A DNA stretch of 37,197 bases from Lachnospiraceae bacterium (GCA_017938485.1 JAGBBM010000099.1:1-37197), one strand, 5' to 3'. Positions 28,153 to 36,942 are shown, counted from the stretch's first letter. Numbers and translations: made by a program. Notes: generated by a model not told the origin, from the sequence alone.

Positions 28153-28323
28153 TTACTCCTCTTGGTCATCCTTATCAGTTTCATCATCCTTTGAATTTGC
28201 TGATTTTCCGGTCATAAATAGCACAACCATAAGTACTATTGACACAATAAGACATACTGCAACAAGTAATGGTTTGCTACTATCCCCTGTCATTGCTGTA
28301 AGAAATGTCATATATTCTAACAT
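28153..28323 (-). CDS. 56-residue single-span membrane peptide
   Basis: A small gene with GGGAGG about 7 nt before the ATG. After MLEYMTFLTAMTGDSSKP comes one hydrophobic helix (about residues 19-37, LLVAVCLIVSIVLMVVLFM). A charged tail rich in Asp, Glu and Lys ends the peptide. The tail codons carry the GAGGAG ribosome binding site of the transglutaminase gene, 4 nt on. The tight spacing and good ribosome binding site argue that it is real. It might be a partner or anchor of the transglutaminase-like protein. I do not recognise it. Confidence 0.7.
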   Translation of the reverse strand: MLEYMTFLTAMTGDSSKPLLVAVCLIVSIVLMVVLFMTGKSANSKDDETDKDDQEE

Positions 28324-28415
28324 AGTATTCCTCCCTATATCATTATATTCTCTAATAAACTATCTTTTATTTTAATAGATGAATCTTTTATTATCAACCA
28401 TTTTATTATTTTTCC

Positions 28416-28444
28416 TTGAAGCTACAACAAATCTGTTGTAAAAT
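28416..28444 (+). promoter_or_regulatory. argH promoter with an inverted repeat in its spacer
   Basis: TTGAAG (28416-28421), a 17-nt spacer, TAAAAT (28439-28444). The inverted repeat TACAACA-AATC-TGTTGTA (28423-28440) fills the spacer and would be well placed for a repressor. It does not look like a standard ArgR box. Confidence 0.7.
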
Positions 28445-28494
28445 GTTTGTTTAGAATAATTACTACTAAAATAAAGAAATGTGAGGTACATAAT

Positions 28495-29880
28495 ATGGCA
28501 CAGCTCTGGGGCGGTCGTTTTACCAAAGAAACAGATAAATTAGTTTACAATTTCAATGCTTCTATCTCCTTCGATCAGAAGTTTTATAAGCAGGATATTC
28601 GTGGAAGTATAGCTCACGTTACTATGCTTGCAGCATCAGGCATACTTACAGATGAAGAAAGAGACCAAATTATTGATGGTTTAAATGGTATCCTTTCAGA
28701 TGTTGAGTCAGGAGCTTTAGAAATAACCGATACATACGAGGATATCCACAGTTTTGTTGAGGCTAACCTCATAGATAGAATTGGTGATGTAGGTAAAAAG
28801 CTTCACACAGGTCGTTCAAGAAATGACCAGGTTGCCCTTGATATGAAACTTTATACAAGAGATGAACTTCTTGAAGTAAGAACCCTTGTTGTAAATCTCA
28901 TCAAGGTTTTACACCAGCTTATGAAGGACAATGTAGATACCTATATGCCAGGTTTTACACATCTTCAGAAAGCTCAGCCTGTTACATTTGCTCATCATGT
29001 AGGAGCTTATGTAGAAATGTTTAAACGTGACTATAGCAGACTCTCAGATATATATGACAGAATGAATTACTGTCCTTTAGGTGCTGGTGCCCTAGCTGGT
29101 ACCACTTACCCACTTGACCGTAATCTTACTGCTTCTCTTCTTGATTTTAATGGTCCTACACTTAATAGTATGGATTCTGTATCAGATAGAGATTATGTTA
29201 TCGAAATGCTTTCTGCATTTTCAACTATTATGATGCATTTATCAAGATTTTCCGAGGAGATAATCATCTGGAACTCAAATGAGTATCAGTTTATCGAGCT
29301 TGATGATGCATATAGTACCGGAAGCTCCATTATGCCACAGAAGAAAAATCCTGATATAGCTGAGTTAGTACGTGGTAAGACTGGTCGTGTTTATGCCGCT
29401 CTTACTTCTATCCTCACAACTATGAAGGGTATTCCTCTCGCATATAATAAAGATATGCAGGAAGATAAGGAGCTTACCTTTGACGCGATTGATACTGTAA
29501 AGGGATGTCTTGCCTTATTTACGGGTATGATATCTACTATGAAGCTCAATAAGCCTGTCATGGAAAAGAGTGCTATGAATGGCTTTACCAATGCCACTGA
29601 CGCAGCAGATTACCTTGTTAATCATGGTGTTCCATTTAGAGATGCTCATGGTATTGTAGGACAGCTTGTGCTTTACTGTTTGGATAAGAATATATCTCTT
29701 CTTGATATGTCTCTCGAAGAATATAAGGCAATAAGCCCTGTATTTGAGGAAGATATCTACCAGGCAATAAGCCTTGAGGAATGTGTAAGCAAACGTAATA
29801 CCATCGGAGCTCCAGGAAAAGAAGCTATTATGGAAGTTATCTCTATAAACGAAAAATTCATAAACTTAATTGAAGAATAA
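28495..29880 (+). CDS. argH: argininosuccinate lyase
   Basis: A 461-residue lyase of the fumarase/aspartase superfamily that splits argininosuccinate to arginine and fumarate. It begins MAQLWGGRFTKETDKLVYNFNASI. It contains HTGRSRNDQVALDMKLY and the superfamily signature GSSIMPQKKNPDIAE with its catalytic Ser. I start at the ATG at 28495, with GAGG 8 nt upstream, because the in-frame extension to 28447 lies outside the family's N-terminus and overlaps the promoter region. It is followed by an 83-residue ORF 11 nt on. No argG is in the window. Confidence 0.97.
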   Translation: MAQLWGGRFTKETDKLVYNFNASISFDQKFYKQDIRGSIAHVTMLAASGILTDEERDQIIDGLNGILSDVESGALEITDTYEDIHSFVEANLIDRIGDVGKKLHTGRSRNDQVALDMKLYTRDELLEVRTLVVNLIKVLHQLMKDNVDTYMPGFTHLQKAQPVTFAHHVGAYVEMFKRDYSRLSDIYDRMNYCPLGAGALAGTTYPLDRNLTASLLDFNGPTLNSMDSVSDRDYVIEMLSAFSTIMMHLSRFSEEIIIWNSNEYQFIELDDAYSTGSSIMPQKKNPDIAELVRGKTGRVYAALTSILTTMKGIPLAYNKDMQEDKELTFDAIDTVKGCLALFTGMISTMKLNKPVMEKSAMNGFTNATDAADYLVNHGVPFRDAHGIVGQLVLYCLDKNISLLDMSLEEYKAISPVFEEDIYQAISLEECVSKRNTIGAPGKEAIMEVISINEKFINLIEE

Positions 29881-29891
29881 GAGGTGTACTT

Positions 29892-30143
29892 ATGAATAAT
29901 ACTAAAAAGGCTCAATATGAGCTTGCAACCAAGATGTTAAAAGGTAAGATTGACGTTGAGGAGGTAGTTCTCATGTCAGGTCTTACCACCGAAGAAGTAG
30001 AAAAATTAAAGGAAGAAGTACTTCCTCACAATTCAGAAGTAGAATTATTAAAAAATCTTGACAACGTTGATTTAAACATTGGGCAAATTCTCTTCGATAA
30101 TCTTCCTGCAGAAGATGAATTCGAGGGATTCCCAAAACAGTAA
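29892..30143 (+). CDS. small HTH-like protein of unknown function
   Basis: An 83-residue acidic protein. Residues 8-45 (YELATKMLKGKIDVEEVVLMSGLTTEEVEKLKEEV) look like a helix-turn-helix segment. The same kind of segment ends many Rpn-type recombination-associated proteins (MLKxGxxxEEVxxxTGLSxEEIxxL), so this may be a related module or a solo version. The C-terminal half is acidic and featureless. GAGGTG lies 6 nt before the ATG. It is co-directional between argH and the MATE gene with short gaps, so it is probably co-transcribed. Function unknown. Confidence 0.68.
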   Translation: MNNTKKAQYELATKMLKGKIDVEEVVLMSGLTTEEVEKLKEEVLPHNSEVELLKNLDNVDLNIGQILFDNLPAEDEFEGFPKQ

Positions 30144-30150
30144 GTAAATT

Positions 30151-31497
30151 ATGATGACAGCAGATGAGCATTACAACAAAATGACCAAAACTCCTGTATC
30201 AAAACTTATTATAAGTCTTGGTATTCCTACAACTATATCTATGCTTATAACCAACATATATAATATGGCAGATACTTATTTTGTAGGAACCTTAGGAGAA
30301 AGTCAACAGGCAGCCACTGGTATACTATTTACCCTTCAGGCAATTATACAGGCAATAGCCTTTATGCTTGGCCAGGGTTCAGGTACGCTGGTTTCTAAGT
30401 CACTGGCCAATAAAGATACTGAAGAAGCATCCAGATATGTTTCTTCAGCTTTTTTTAGTGGAATTTTTCTTGGTTCCACTCTTATGGTTGGAGGACTTAT
30501 ATTTATGACACCTTTAATGCACTTACTAGGTAGCACTAATACCATTTTACCTTATGCTAAAGATTATGGTCTATGGGTTCTTCTTGCCTGCCCATTTATG
30601 GTATCCTCCTTCGTATTGAACAATAATCTTCGTTACGAGGGAAAATCATTTTACGCTATGATTGGACTTGTTACTGGTGGTCTATTAAATGTTTTCTTAG
30701 ATTATATATTTATAGTTCATATTAATCTTGGAGTTTTTGGAGCCGGTATGGCAACAGCTATATCACAGGTTATAAGCTTTACTATACTTCTTTTCTTTCA
30801 CTTTAAAATGGCTCAGGCTACTATAAGCGTAAAATTTATCAGCAAGAAAATATCTGAATATTTTTTGATTATGAAAGTGGGATTCCCTGCACTAGTAAGA
30901 CAAGGTCTTGCCTCACTTTCAACAGGTATACTGAATAACTTAACCAAACCATATGGTGATGCAGCCATTGCAGCTATGAGTGTGGTTAATCGTTTTTCTT
31001 CTTTTGTTATGTGTGTAGGCCTAGGAATCGGACAAGGCTTCCAGCCAGTTGCATCCTTCAATTACCAGGCAGGTAAAATAAGAAGAGTAAAATCCGGACT
31101 CCTTTTCACTATGGCTATAGGATTTTTATTTATATCCACCCTAGCCATTCCTGGTTTCATCTTTGCAAAAGACATTATATATATTTTTCAGAAAAGTGAT
31201 GCTGTTGTAGATATTGGTACATTTGCTTTAAGGTGTGCCTGCGGTGGGGTTATATTTTTATCCCTCTCCGTCCCTGTCAATATGCTATATCAGAGTATAA
31301 GAAACGTTAAAATATCAACTTTTTTATCATTGCTTAGAAACGGACTTTTACTTATACCAACATTATTTATATCAACACATTTTTTAGGGCTCACAGGAAT
31401 CCAGATATCTCAGCCTATCGCAGATATTTTAACTGGATTAATCAGTGTTCCCTTTATAATTAATTTTGTAAAAAACACACCAAATGAGGATGATTAA
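30151..31497 (+). CDS. MATE family efflux transporter
   Basis: A 448-residue multidrug/toxin extrusion type membrane protein with about 12 hydrophobic segments in two similar halves. The N-terminal pattern KLIISLGIPTTISMLITNIYNMADTYFVG is the family signature, and its counterpart in the second half is KVGFPALVRQGLASLSTGILNN. QGFQPVASFNYQAGK is also conserved. It probably couples drug or metabolite export to a Na+ or H+ gradient; the substrate is unknown. The start has a weak ribosome binding site and sits 7 nt after the small ORF, so it may depend on coupling. The sigG gene follows after a 90-nt gap. Confidence 0.93.
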   Translation: MMTADEHYNKMTKTPVSKLIISLGIPTTISMLITNIYNMADTYFVGTLGESQQAATGILFTLQAIIQAIAFMLGQGSGTLVSKSLANKDTEEASRYVSSAFFSGIFLGSTLMVGGLIFMTPLMHLLGSTNTILPYAKDYGLWVLLACPFMVSSFVLNNNLRYEGKSFYAMIGLVTGGLLNVFLDYIFIVHINLGVFGAGMATAISQVISFTILLFFHFKMAQATISVKFISKKISEYFLIMKVGFPALVRQGLASLSTGILNNLTKPYGDAAIAAMSVVNRFSSFVMCVGLGIGQGFQPVASFNYQAGKIRRVKSGLLFTMAIGFLFISTLAIPGFIFAKDIIYIFQKSDAVVDIGTFALRCACGGVIFLSLSVPVNMLYQSIRNVKISTFLSLLRNGLLLIPTLFISTHFLGLTGIQISQPIADILTGLISVPFIINFVKNTPNEDD

Positions 31498-31587
31498 TCC
31501 ATAATCTCCCACCTATTTAATTGAATAGAATAACCCTCAATTGTAAATCCTTAACAGTATAGTGATATACTTAAGGAGGAACTTTTT

Positions 31588-32367
31588 ATGGCACCTACTA
31601 AGGTTATGATTTGTGGGGTTAACACATCTAAGCTTCCTTTACTAAGTGACAAAGAAAAGGAAGCTTTATTTGAACGTATAGATAAAGGGGACTTAGGGGC
31701 AAGAGATGAATTTATCCAAGGTAACTTAAGACTTGTGTTAAGTGTAATTCAAAGGTTTTCCGGCACTAATCCTGAATCTGCTGATGATTTATTTCAAGTT
31801 GGCTGTATTGGTCTTATTAAAGCCCTTGATAACTTTGACCGCAGCTTAAATGTAAAGTTTTCTACTTATGCTGTTCCTATGATCATCGGTGAGTGCAGGC
31901 GTTATATGCGTGATAACAATGCAATCCGTGTCTCCCGCTCCTTAAGAGACATTGCTTACAAAGCTATTTATACAAGAGATATATTAACAAAAAAATTAGA
32001 TAGGGAACCAACTGTAGAAGAAATCTCAAAAGAAATTGATATTCCAAAGGAAGATATTGTAAATGCAATGGATGCTATTGCAACACCTATGTCTCTTTAC
32101 GAGCCCGTTTATCAGGAAGGTCAGGATGTTCTCTACCTTATGGACCAAGTAAGTGACAAGAAAAACAAAGAAGAAAACTGGGTAGAAAACATTTCCCTTA
32201 AAGAAGCTATGAAAAAGCTAGACGAACGTGAATTTAATATAATAAAACTACGTTTTTTCGAAGGCAAAACCCAAACTGAAGTGGCCGAGGAAATCTCCAT
32301 TTCTCAAGCTCAAGTAAGCCGCCTAGAAAAAAACGCACTAAAAACTATGCGAAACTACCTAAAATAA
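31588..32367 (+). CDS. sigG: RNA polymerase sporulation sigma factor SigG
   Basis: A 259-residue sigma factor of the SigF/SigG group. KVMICGVNTSKLPLLS at the N-terminus is the SigG-type start. Region 2 reads GNLRLVLSVIQRFSG...DDLFQVGCIGLIKALDNFD...VKFSTYAVPMIIGECRRYMRDN. VSRSLRDIAYKAI is region 3 and the C-terminal helix-turn-helix (TQTEVAEEISISQAQVSRLEK) is region 4. SigG drives late forespore genes, so the strain has at least part of the sporulation programme. AAGGAGG lies 8 nt before the ATG. In Bacillus and many Clostridia sigG follows spoIIGA-sigE; here it follows a MATE gene instead. The 90-nt upstream gap has no clear SigF/SigG promoter by eye. Confidence 0.93.
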   Translation: MAPTKVMICGVNTSKLPLLSDKEKEALFERIDKGDLGARDEFIQGNLRLVLSVIQRFSGTNPESADDLFQVGCIGLIKALDNFDRSLNVKFSTYAVPMIIGECRRYMRDNNAIRVSRSLRDIAYKAIYTRDILTKKLDREPTVEEISKEIDIPKEDIVNAMDAIATPMSLYEPVYQEGQDVLYLMDQVSDKKNKEENWVENISLKEAMKKLDEREFNIIKLRFFEGKTQTEVAEEISISQAQVSRLEKNALKTMRNYLK

Positions 32368-32376
32368 AATCCTAAT

Positions 32377-32408
32377 GTAAGGACTGAAATATATATTTCA
32401 GTCCTTAC
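32377..32408. terminator. terminator between convergent sigG and FHA genes
   Basis: Arms 32377-32390 and 32395-32408 pair over 14 nt (GTAAGGACTGAAAT). The following T-runs are weak on both strands, so efficiency is uncertain, but the position between two converging genes fits. Confidence 0.75.
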
Positions 32409-33323
32409 TTATCTTACCCAGTATTTGAATTCTTCGTTGGCCATTCGGATGTAGTCATCATTTTTTAGCATAACATCAAAGCCTGGTTGGATAACTTTAC
32501 CATTTACGTAAGTACGATTGGTAGAGTCATTATCTTTTATGTAACACTCTCCATTTCTGATTTTTAATGTACAGTGCTTACGACTAATCTTCTTGTTATC
32601 AGCTATCTGATAGTTGTTATCCGGGGATTTACCAACTTCAAAAGGTGTTTTATCAATTGGAATAAGCTCATTTGTACGAACACGAACCAGATATGGAACA
32701 ATGTTATTGTATTGAACCATATTAAGTACTGTTGTTTCACCATCGCTATCAGCTGTATCATCTTCTAGCATATGTTCATGCTCCATAGCAAGAATAAAAT
32801 TATAAAAATCCTTCAAAGAAAACATAAGTCTGCTATCCAAGTATGACAACAGTTGCTCCACGCAAGTCACACACTGCATATCAGCAAATCTAAGTTTCTT
32901 TATAAAGTTTTGTATAAACTCACAGATATTGCAATCAGCAAAATTCTTTTCAAGAGGCATATATATAAGCTGAACATCAAGATTGTAAAGCTCTATGTAC
33001 ATATATTTAGGGTTAAGCAATACCTTCTTAAGAGGCATATCATTATCCTCAAAATATATGAGTTGCTTTAAAATATTAGCCAGTATAGTAAGAAACTCTC
33101 CCTTGTATAATTGTTTCATTATAAACTGGCCTATAGGTAAGGTGGCTGGTATGGTATAAGTCAGAACTCTATTCCCATCAACAGTTCCTACATCACATAT
33201 AGCCTTATTACCCAGAAATTCATAGTTAAACATTTCTAGCTCTTGATTATTTACATATACATAATCTTCTATCTTAAAATTAAGTTTAAACTGCTCGTAG
33301 GTTATACCCTCTGGACTACTCAT
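32409..33323 (-). CDS. FHA domain protein with N-terminal DUF6382-like region
   Basis: A 304-residue cytoplasmic protein. The C-terminal about 90 residues are a forkhead-associated domain, which binds phosphothreonine peptides. FEVGKSPDNNYQIADNKKISRKHC carries the Gly-Lys-Ser and Ser-Arg-Lys-His phosphate contacts, and DNDSTNRTYVNG the conserved Asn-Arg-Thr loop. The N-terminal about 200 residues resemble DUF6382, a region often joined to FHA in Clostridia. It implies Ser/Thr kinase signalling, but no kinase is in the window. GGAGGGG is 4 nt before the ATG. It is last in the HAD-pncB-hydrogenase operon, 22 nt behind the hydrogenase. Confidence 0.83.
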   Translation of the reverse strand: MSSPEGITYEQFKLNFKIEDYVYVNNQELEMFNYEFLGNKAICDVGTVDGNRVLTYTIPATLPIGQFIMKQLYKGEFLTILANILKQLIYFEDNDMPLKKVLLNPKYMYIELYNLDVQLIYMPLEKNFADCNICEFIQNFIKKLRFADMQCVTCVEQLLSYLDSRLMFSLKDFYNFILAMEHEHMLEDDTADSDGETTVLNMVQYNNIVPYLVRVRTNELIPIDKTPFEVGKSPDNNYQIADNKKISRKHCTLKIRNGECYIKDNDSTNRTYVNGKVIQPGFDVMLKNDDYIRMANEEFKYWVR

Positions 33324-33345
33324 AAAACCCCTCCAATCTACTTAA

Positions 33346-34770
33346 TTATGCACCTTCTATTGCCTTTTCTATAGTGTCAATTGTTGACTTCTTACCGTAA
33401 TTTTCTACATCCATACGACTCTTAGCCATATGGGTAAGGTTACCATTACCACTTATACATCCACCCTGGCAGGCCATTCCTTCCATAAAGTTACCTTCCA
33501 GCATATTCTTTCTAAGTTTAAGAAGTGCTATCTTGCAAGCTTCTATGCCATCGCATACAACTGGCTTAAGCTCAAATCCCTCATTAGCTCCCTGCTCTGC
33601 GACACCCTGCTTAACAGCTTCTGCAAGACCTCCCGAGCGTGCAAATATCCTACCAAAATAAGATGAACTATCCAAATTTGTCTCTGGAAGGGATGTTATA
33701 TCTATATCCTTACTATCATATAGTGCTTGTAATTCCTCAAAGGTGAGAACACAATCAACATAAGGTGCAACTGTATCCTTCTTAAGCTCCATCTTTTTAG
33801 CTGTACATGGTCCAATAAATATAACCTTAGCTGTTGGATCCTTTTCTTTGATGTACTTACCTATCATTGCCATAGGTGAAAGTGTAGATGAAACATAAGG
33901 CAACATGTCTGGGAAATTCTTTGTAACATAATCTACAAAGGCAGGGCAACAAGAGCTTGTAAGTATGCCCTTTTCCTTCAACTCCTCTGTTTCCTTCCAA
34001 GTAACCATATCTGCACCAAGTGCTACTTCAACCACCTCATCAAAACCAAGTTCTTTGAGTCCTGTAATCACCTGGCCTAACTTAGCATAATTAAACTGAC
34101 TGGCAATGGCTGGCGCAATTGCAGCATAGGTCTTGTATGCTGTACCACCATTGCTATCCTTTATCATATCTATGGCATCAAGTATAAATGACTTATCATT
34201 TATAGCACCAAATGGGCACTGATATACGCAAGCTCCGCAAGATATACACTTATCATTGTCAATCTTTGCTGAATAGTCCTCATTCATAGTAATGGCGCCA
34301 ATTTTGCAGGCCTGTTGACATGGTCTTTTATAATCCATAATTGCACTGTATGGACATACCTTTGCGCAAGCTCCACATTCTTTACATTTGCTCTTATCAA
34401 TATGAGCCTTTTGATGTTCATCAATAGTTATAGCACCAAATTTGCAGGCATCTGCACATCTATGAGCCAAGCATCCTCTACATGTACGAGTTACCTCATA
34501 TCCTCCAACAGGACACTCATCACAAGCTATCTCTATAACCTCTATAACATTGTCATTGGACTTGTCACCACCCATAGCAAGCTTTACTCGTTCTGATACA
34601 ATAGCTTTCTCCTTATATATGCAACATCTCATAGTTGGCTTTTTACCTGGAACAATAATATCAGGAATCTCCAAAATCCCTTCAAGCAAGGTTCCATTCC
34701 AAGCCATTCTGGCTGTTTCTCTTAACACTCTGTATTTTAAATCCTGTATTCTAGTGTCAAATTTTCTCAT
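33346..34770 (-). CDS. monomeric [FeFe] hydrogenase, group B type
   Basis: A 474-residue iron-sulfur protein. The N-terminal region (about 1-95) matches group B hydrogenases (RETARMAWNGTLLEGI, MRCCIYKEKAIVSERVKLAMGG, ACDECPVGGYEVTRTCRGC). Cys clusters follow at 97/100/105/109, 129/132/135/139, 151/155 and 175/178/181/185, ligating several [4Fe-4S] centres. The H-cluster motifs are TSSCCPAF (271-278), GPCTAKKME (320-328) and MACQGGC (432-438). It reduces protons or oxidises H2, or may sense H2; the physiological role of group B enzymes is unclear. The ATG lies 5 nt after pncB. Maturases HydEFG are not in the window. Confidence 0.9.
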   Translation of the reverse strand: MRKFDTRIQDLKYRVLRETARMAWNGTLLEGILEIPDIIVPGKKPTMRCCIYKEKAIVSERVKLAMGGDKSNDNVIEVIEIACDECPVGGYEVTRTCRGCLAHRCADACKFGAITIDEHQKAHIDKSKCKECGACAKVCPYSAIMDYKRPCQQACKIGAITMNEDYSAKIDNDKCISCGACVYQCPFGAINDKSFILDAIDMIKDSNGGTAYKTYAAIAPAIASQFNYAKLGQVITGLKELGFDEVVEVALGADMVTWKETEELKEKGILTSSCCPAFVDYVTKNFPDMLPYVSSTLSPMAMIGKYIKEKDPTAKVIFIGPCTAKKMELKKDTVAPYVDCVLTFEELQALYDSKDIDITSLPETNLDSSSYFGRIFARSGGLAEAVKQGVAEQGANEGFELKPVVCDGIEACKIALLKLRKNMLEGNFMEGMACQGGCISGNGNLTHMAKSRMDVENYGKKSTIDTIEKAIEGA

Positions 34771-34775
34771 TAGAC

Positions 34776-36218
34776 TTAATACTCCTTCTCAAGCATTCCT
34801 GCTTTGACTTTGTATAATTCCTTTGATAAATCCACATAGTGAGTATGTGGGTTTTCGTATCTTTGTTCTTCCTCCCATACCTGATTTTTAAGCTGGTGGG
34901 AAACATAAGCCTTTATCTCATCCAAAGTTGGTTTTTCATATACCAACTCACCATCCTTAAAAATAGGAATCTGCATTTCCTTTACCTCTACATCAGAAAA
35001 ATACATCTTTTTCCATGGTTTTACAGGATCTACATATGGGTATGGCTTGGACATATCAACTTCCTCATCGTAAAAGGTGAGCAAGTCAGCCAATCCATAG
35101 CCTGTCTCCTTACTAAATACTCTCCATAGCTTCTTTTTGCCCGGATTAGTAATCTTTTCTATATTCTCAGATATCTTAATCTTTGGTACAAATTTGCCAT
35201 CTTCATCCAAAACAGCAACAAGTTTATATACTCCACCAAATACTGGATCAGACTTGGAAGTAATCATACGCTCACCAACACCATATGAATCAATCTTCGC
35301 CCCCTGCTTTTGAAGAGACTTAATAAGAAACTCATCTATACTATTGGATACAACTATCTTACAATCCTCCATACCTTCTGCATCAAACATCTTGCGAAGC
35401 TTCTTTGAAAAATATGCAAGGTCTCCACTATCGATTCTAACACCCTTAAGACGTTTTCCCATAGGTTCAAGGACCTCTTTAGCCACTTTTATTGCATTTA
35501 CAGCTCCACTCTTTAATATGTCATAGGTATCGATAAGAAGTGTACAACTATCCGGATATACCTCTGCATACGCCTTAAATGCTTCATATTCTGAATCAAA
35601 AAACTGTATCCAGCTATGAGCCATAGTTCCAACTGCTGGTATACCATACTCCTCATCAGCTATAACTGTAGCTGTAGAACTTGCACCACCAATATAAGCC
35701 GCTCTTGCACCATAAATAGCTGCGTCTGGTCCATGGGCACGTCTAGCTCCAAACTCCATAACTACAGAGCCAGCATCCCCTGCAGCTCTACAAATACGTG
35801 ATGCTTTTGTTGCAATAAGAGACTGGAAATTAATTGTAAGAAGCAACATAGTTTCTATAAGCTGAGCCTCTATAACTGGAGCAGTAACAGTAACCATAGG
35901 TGTATTTGGATAACATATAGTTCCCTCTGGCACAGCCTCTATAGTTCCAGTAAACTTAAAATTGGCAAGGTATTCTAAAAACTCCTCTGAGAACTGACCT
36001 TTACTTCTTAGATATGCTATATCATCCTCATTAAAATGCATATCCTTTATATAATCTATAAGTTGCTCTAACCCGGCAGCAACAACAAAACCACCATTAT
36101 CTGGATTTCTTCTGTAAAACATATCAAAGACAACCACCTTGTCCTTATATCCTTTTACAAAATATCCATTTGACATAGTAAGCTCATAATAGTCCATAAG
36201 CATAGTCAAATTATGCAT
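34776..36218 (-). CDS. pncB: nicotinate phosphoribosyltransferase
   Basis: A 480-residue NAD-salvage enzyme that joins nicotinate to PRPP, giving nicotinate mononucleotide. It begins MHNLTMLMDYYELTMSNGYF and continues VVFDMFYRRNPDNGGFVVAAGLEQ. GTMAHSWIQFFDSEYEAF contains the conserved His loop, and GVRIDSGDLAYFSKKLRK plus VVSNSIDEFLI are substrate-binding blocks. Length suits the Gram-positive form. Its ATG overlaps the stop codon of the upstream HAD gene by 1 nt (TAATG), so translation is coupled. The operon continues with the [FeFe] hydrogenase 5 nt on. Confidence 0.96.
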   Translation of the reverse strand: MHNLTMLMDYYELTMSNGYFVKGYKDKVVVFDMFYRRNPDNGGFVVAAGLEQLIDYIKDMHFNEDDIAYLRSKGQFSEEFLEYLANFKFTGTIEAVPEGTICYPNTPMVTVTAPVIEAQLIETMLLLTINFQSLIATKASRICRAAGDAGSVVMEFGARRAHGPDAAIYGARAAYIGGASSTATVIADEEYGIPAVGTMAHSWIQFFDSEYEAFKAYAEVYPDSCTLLIDTYDILKSGAVNAIKVAKEVLEPMGKRLKGVRIDSGDLAYFSKKLRKMFDAEGMEDCKIVVSNSIDEFLIKSLQKQGAKIDSYGVGERMITSKSDPVFGGVYKLVAVLDEDGKFVPKIKISENIEKITNPGKKKLWRVFSKETGYGLADLLTFYDEEVDMSKPYPYVDPVKPWKKMYFSDVEVKEMQIPIFKDGELVYEKPTLDEIKAYVSHQLKNQVWEEEQRYENPHTHYVDLSKELYKVKAGMLEKEY

Positions 36219-36865
36219 TATAAAAGCACCTGCCTTTCAATATCTTCTGGTGTCTCTGCAAAAACAGTAGCACCCTTTTCAACAAGAAAATCTTTATCTC
36301 TAAATCCCCACAAAACTGATATACAATCCAAGCCCGCATTTCTTGCAGTATCTAAATCCACATCCGAATCTCCCACATAAACAGATTCTTCTACTGTACT
36401 TCCTAATCTCTCCAAGGCTAAAAAGCAGGAATCCGGTGCAGGCTTTCTTTTAAGTTCAGGCATATCGCCTATAGCAACGTCAACATCCTTAAAAAACTCA
36501 TCCCTAAGAGCAATAACCCCACTGTGAATTTTATTGGAAACTATAGCTATCTTAATCCCCTTTGACTTAAGTCTTGCCATAAGTTCTATAACACCATCAT
36601 AGGGTTTTGTTTTATCTTGATTATGCTTAGCATAATACTCTTTAAAATATTCGAGGGCTCTTTCAATATCACTAGATAATGTACCTTGTGGCACAGCTCT
36701 CTCCATAAGTTTTTGAATACCATTGCCAACAAAGATTCTTATTTCATCTATACTTCTAACTGGATATCCCATATTGCTTAAAGCATAATTAACACTATCT
36801 GTCAAATCCTCAAGAGTATCAAGGAGTGTTCCATCTAAATCAAATATTACAGTACTATATCCCAT
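36218..36865 (-). CDS. HAD-family phosphatase, phosphoglycolate phosphatase-like
   Basis: A 215-residue HAD hydrolase. Motif I is FDLDGTLLDTLEDL with the nucleophile Asp. IAIVSNKIHSG is motif II, the region near PELKRKPAPDSC supplies the motif III Lys, and VYVGDSDVDLDTARNAG is motif IV. A helical cap sits at about residues 15-80. This is the Gph/PpaX type; the substrate may be phosphoglycolate, pyrophosphate or a nucleotide. I start at the ATG at 36865, with GGAGG 5 nt upstream. An in-frame ATG at 36877 overlaps that site. It is the first gene of the operon with pncB, and a good promoter lies about 33 nt upstream. Confidence 0.88.
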   Translation of the reverse strand: MGYSTVIFDLDGTLLDTLEDLTDSVNYALSNMGYPVRSIDEIRIFVGNGIQKLMERAVPQGTLSSDIERALEYFKEYYAKHNQDKTKPYDGVIELMARLKSKGIKIAIVSNKIHSGVIALRDEFFKDVDVAIGDMPELKRKPAPDSCFLALERLGSTVEESVYVGDSDVDLDTARNAGLDCISVLWGFRDKDFLVEKGATVFAETPEDIERQVLL

Positions 36866-36897
36866 ATATGCCTCCATATCACGCTAAAATCCATTTA

Positions 36898-36926
36898 ATT
36901 ATATCACTTATTGATGCTATTTCCAA
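36898..36926 (-). promoter_or_regulatory. promoter of the HAD-pncB-hydrogenase-FHA operon
   Basis: TTGGAA (36926-36921), a 17-nt spacer, consensus TATAAT (36903-36898). Confidence 0.8.
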
Positions 36927-36942
36927 CTGATTAAATTTGTTA

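Noticed and set aside
31498-31587. TGAATA in the gap before sigG as a forespore sigma -35.
   Set aside because: No matching -10 is present at 17-18 nt, and the region is A+T-rich.
33346-34770. Calling the iron-sulfur protein a group A energy-conserving hydrogenase subunit.
   Set aside because: The N-terminal region and H-cluster motifs fit the group B monomer, and no NADH-binding or electron-bifurcating partner genes are adjacent.
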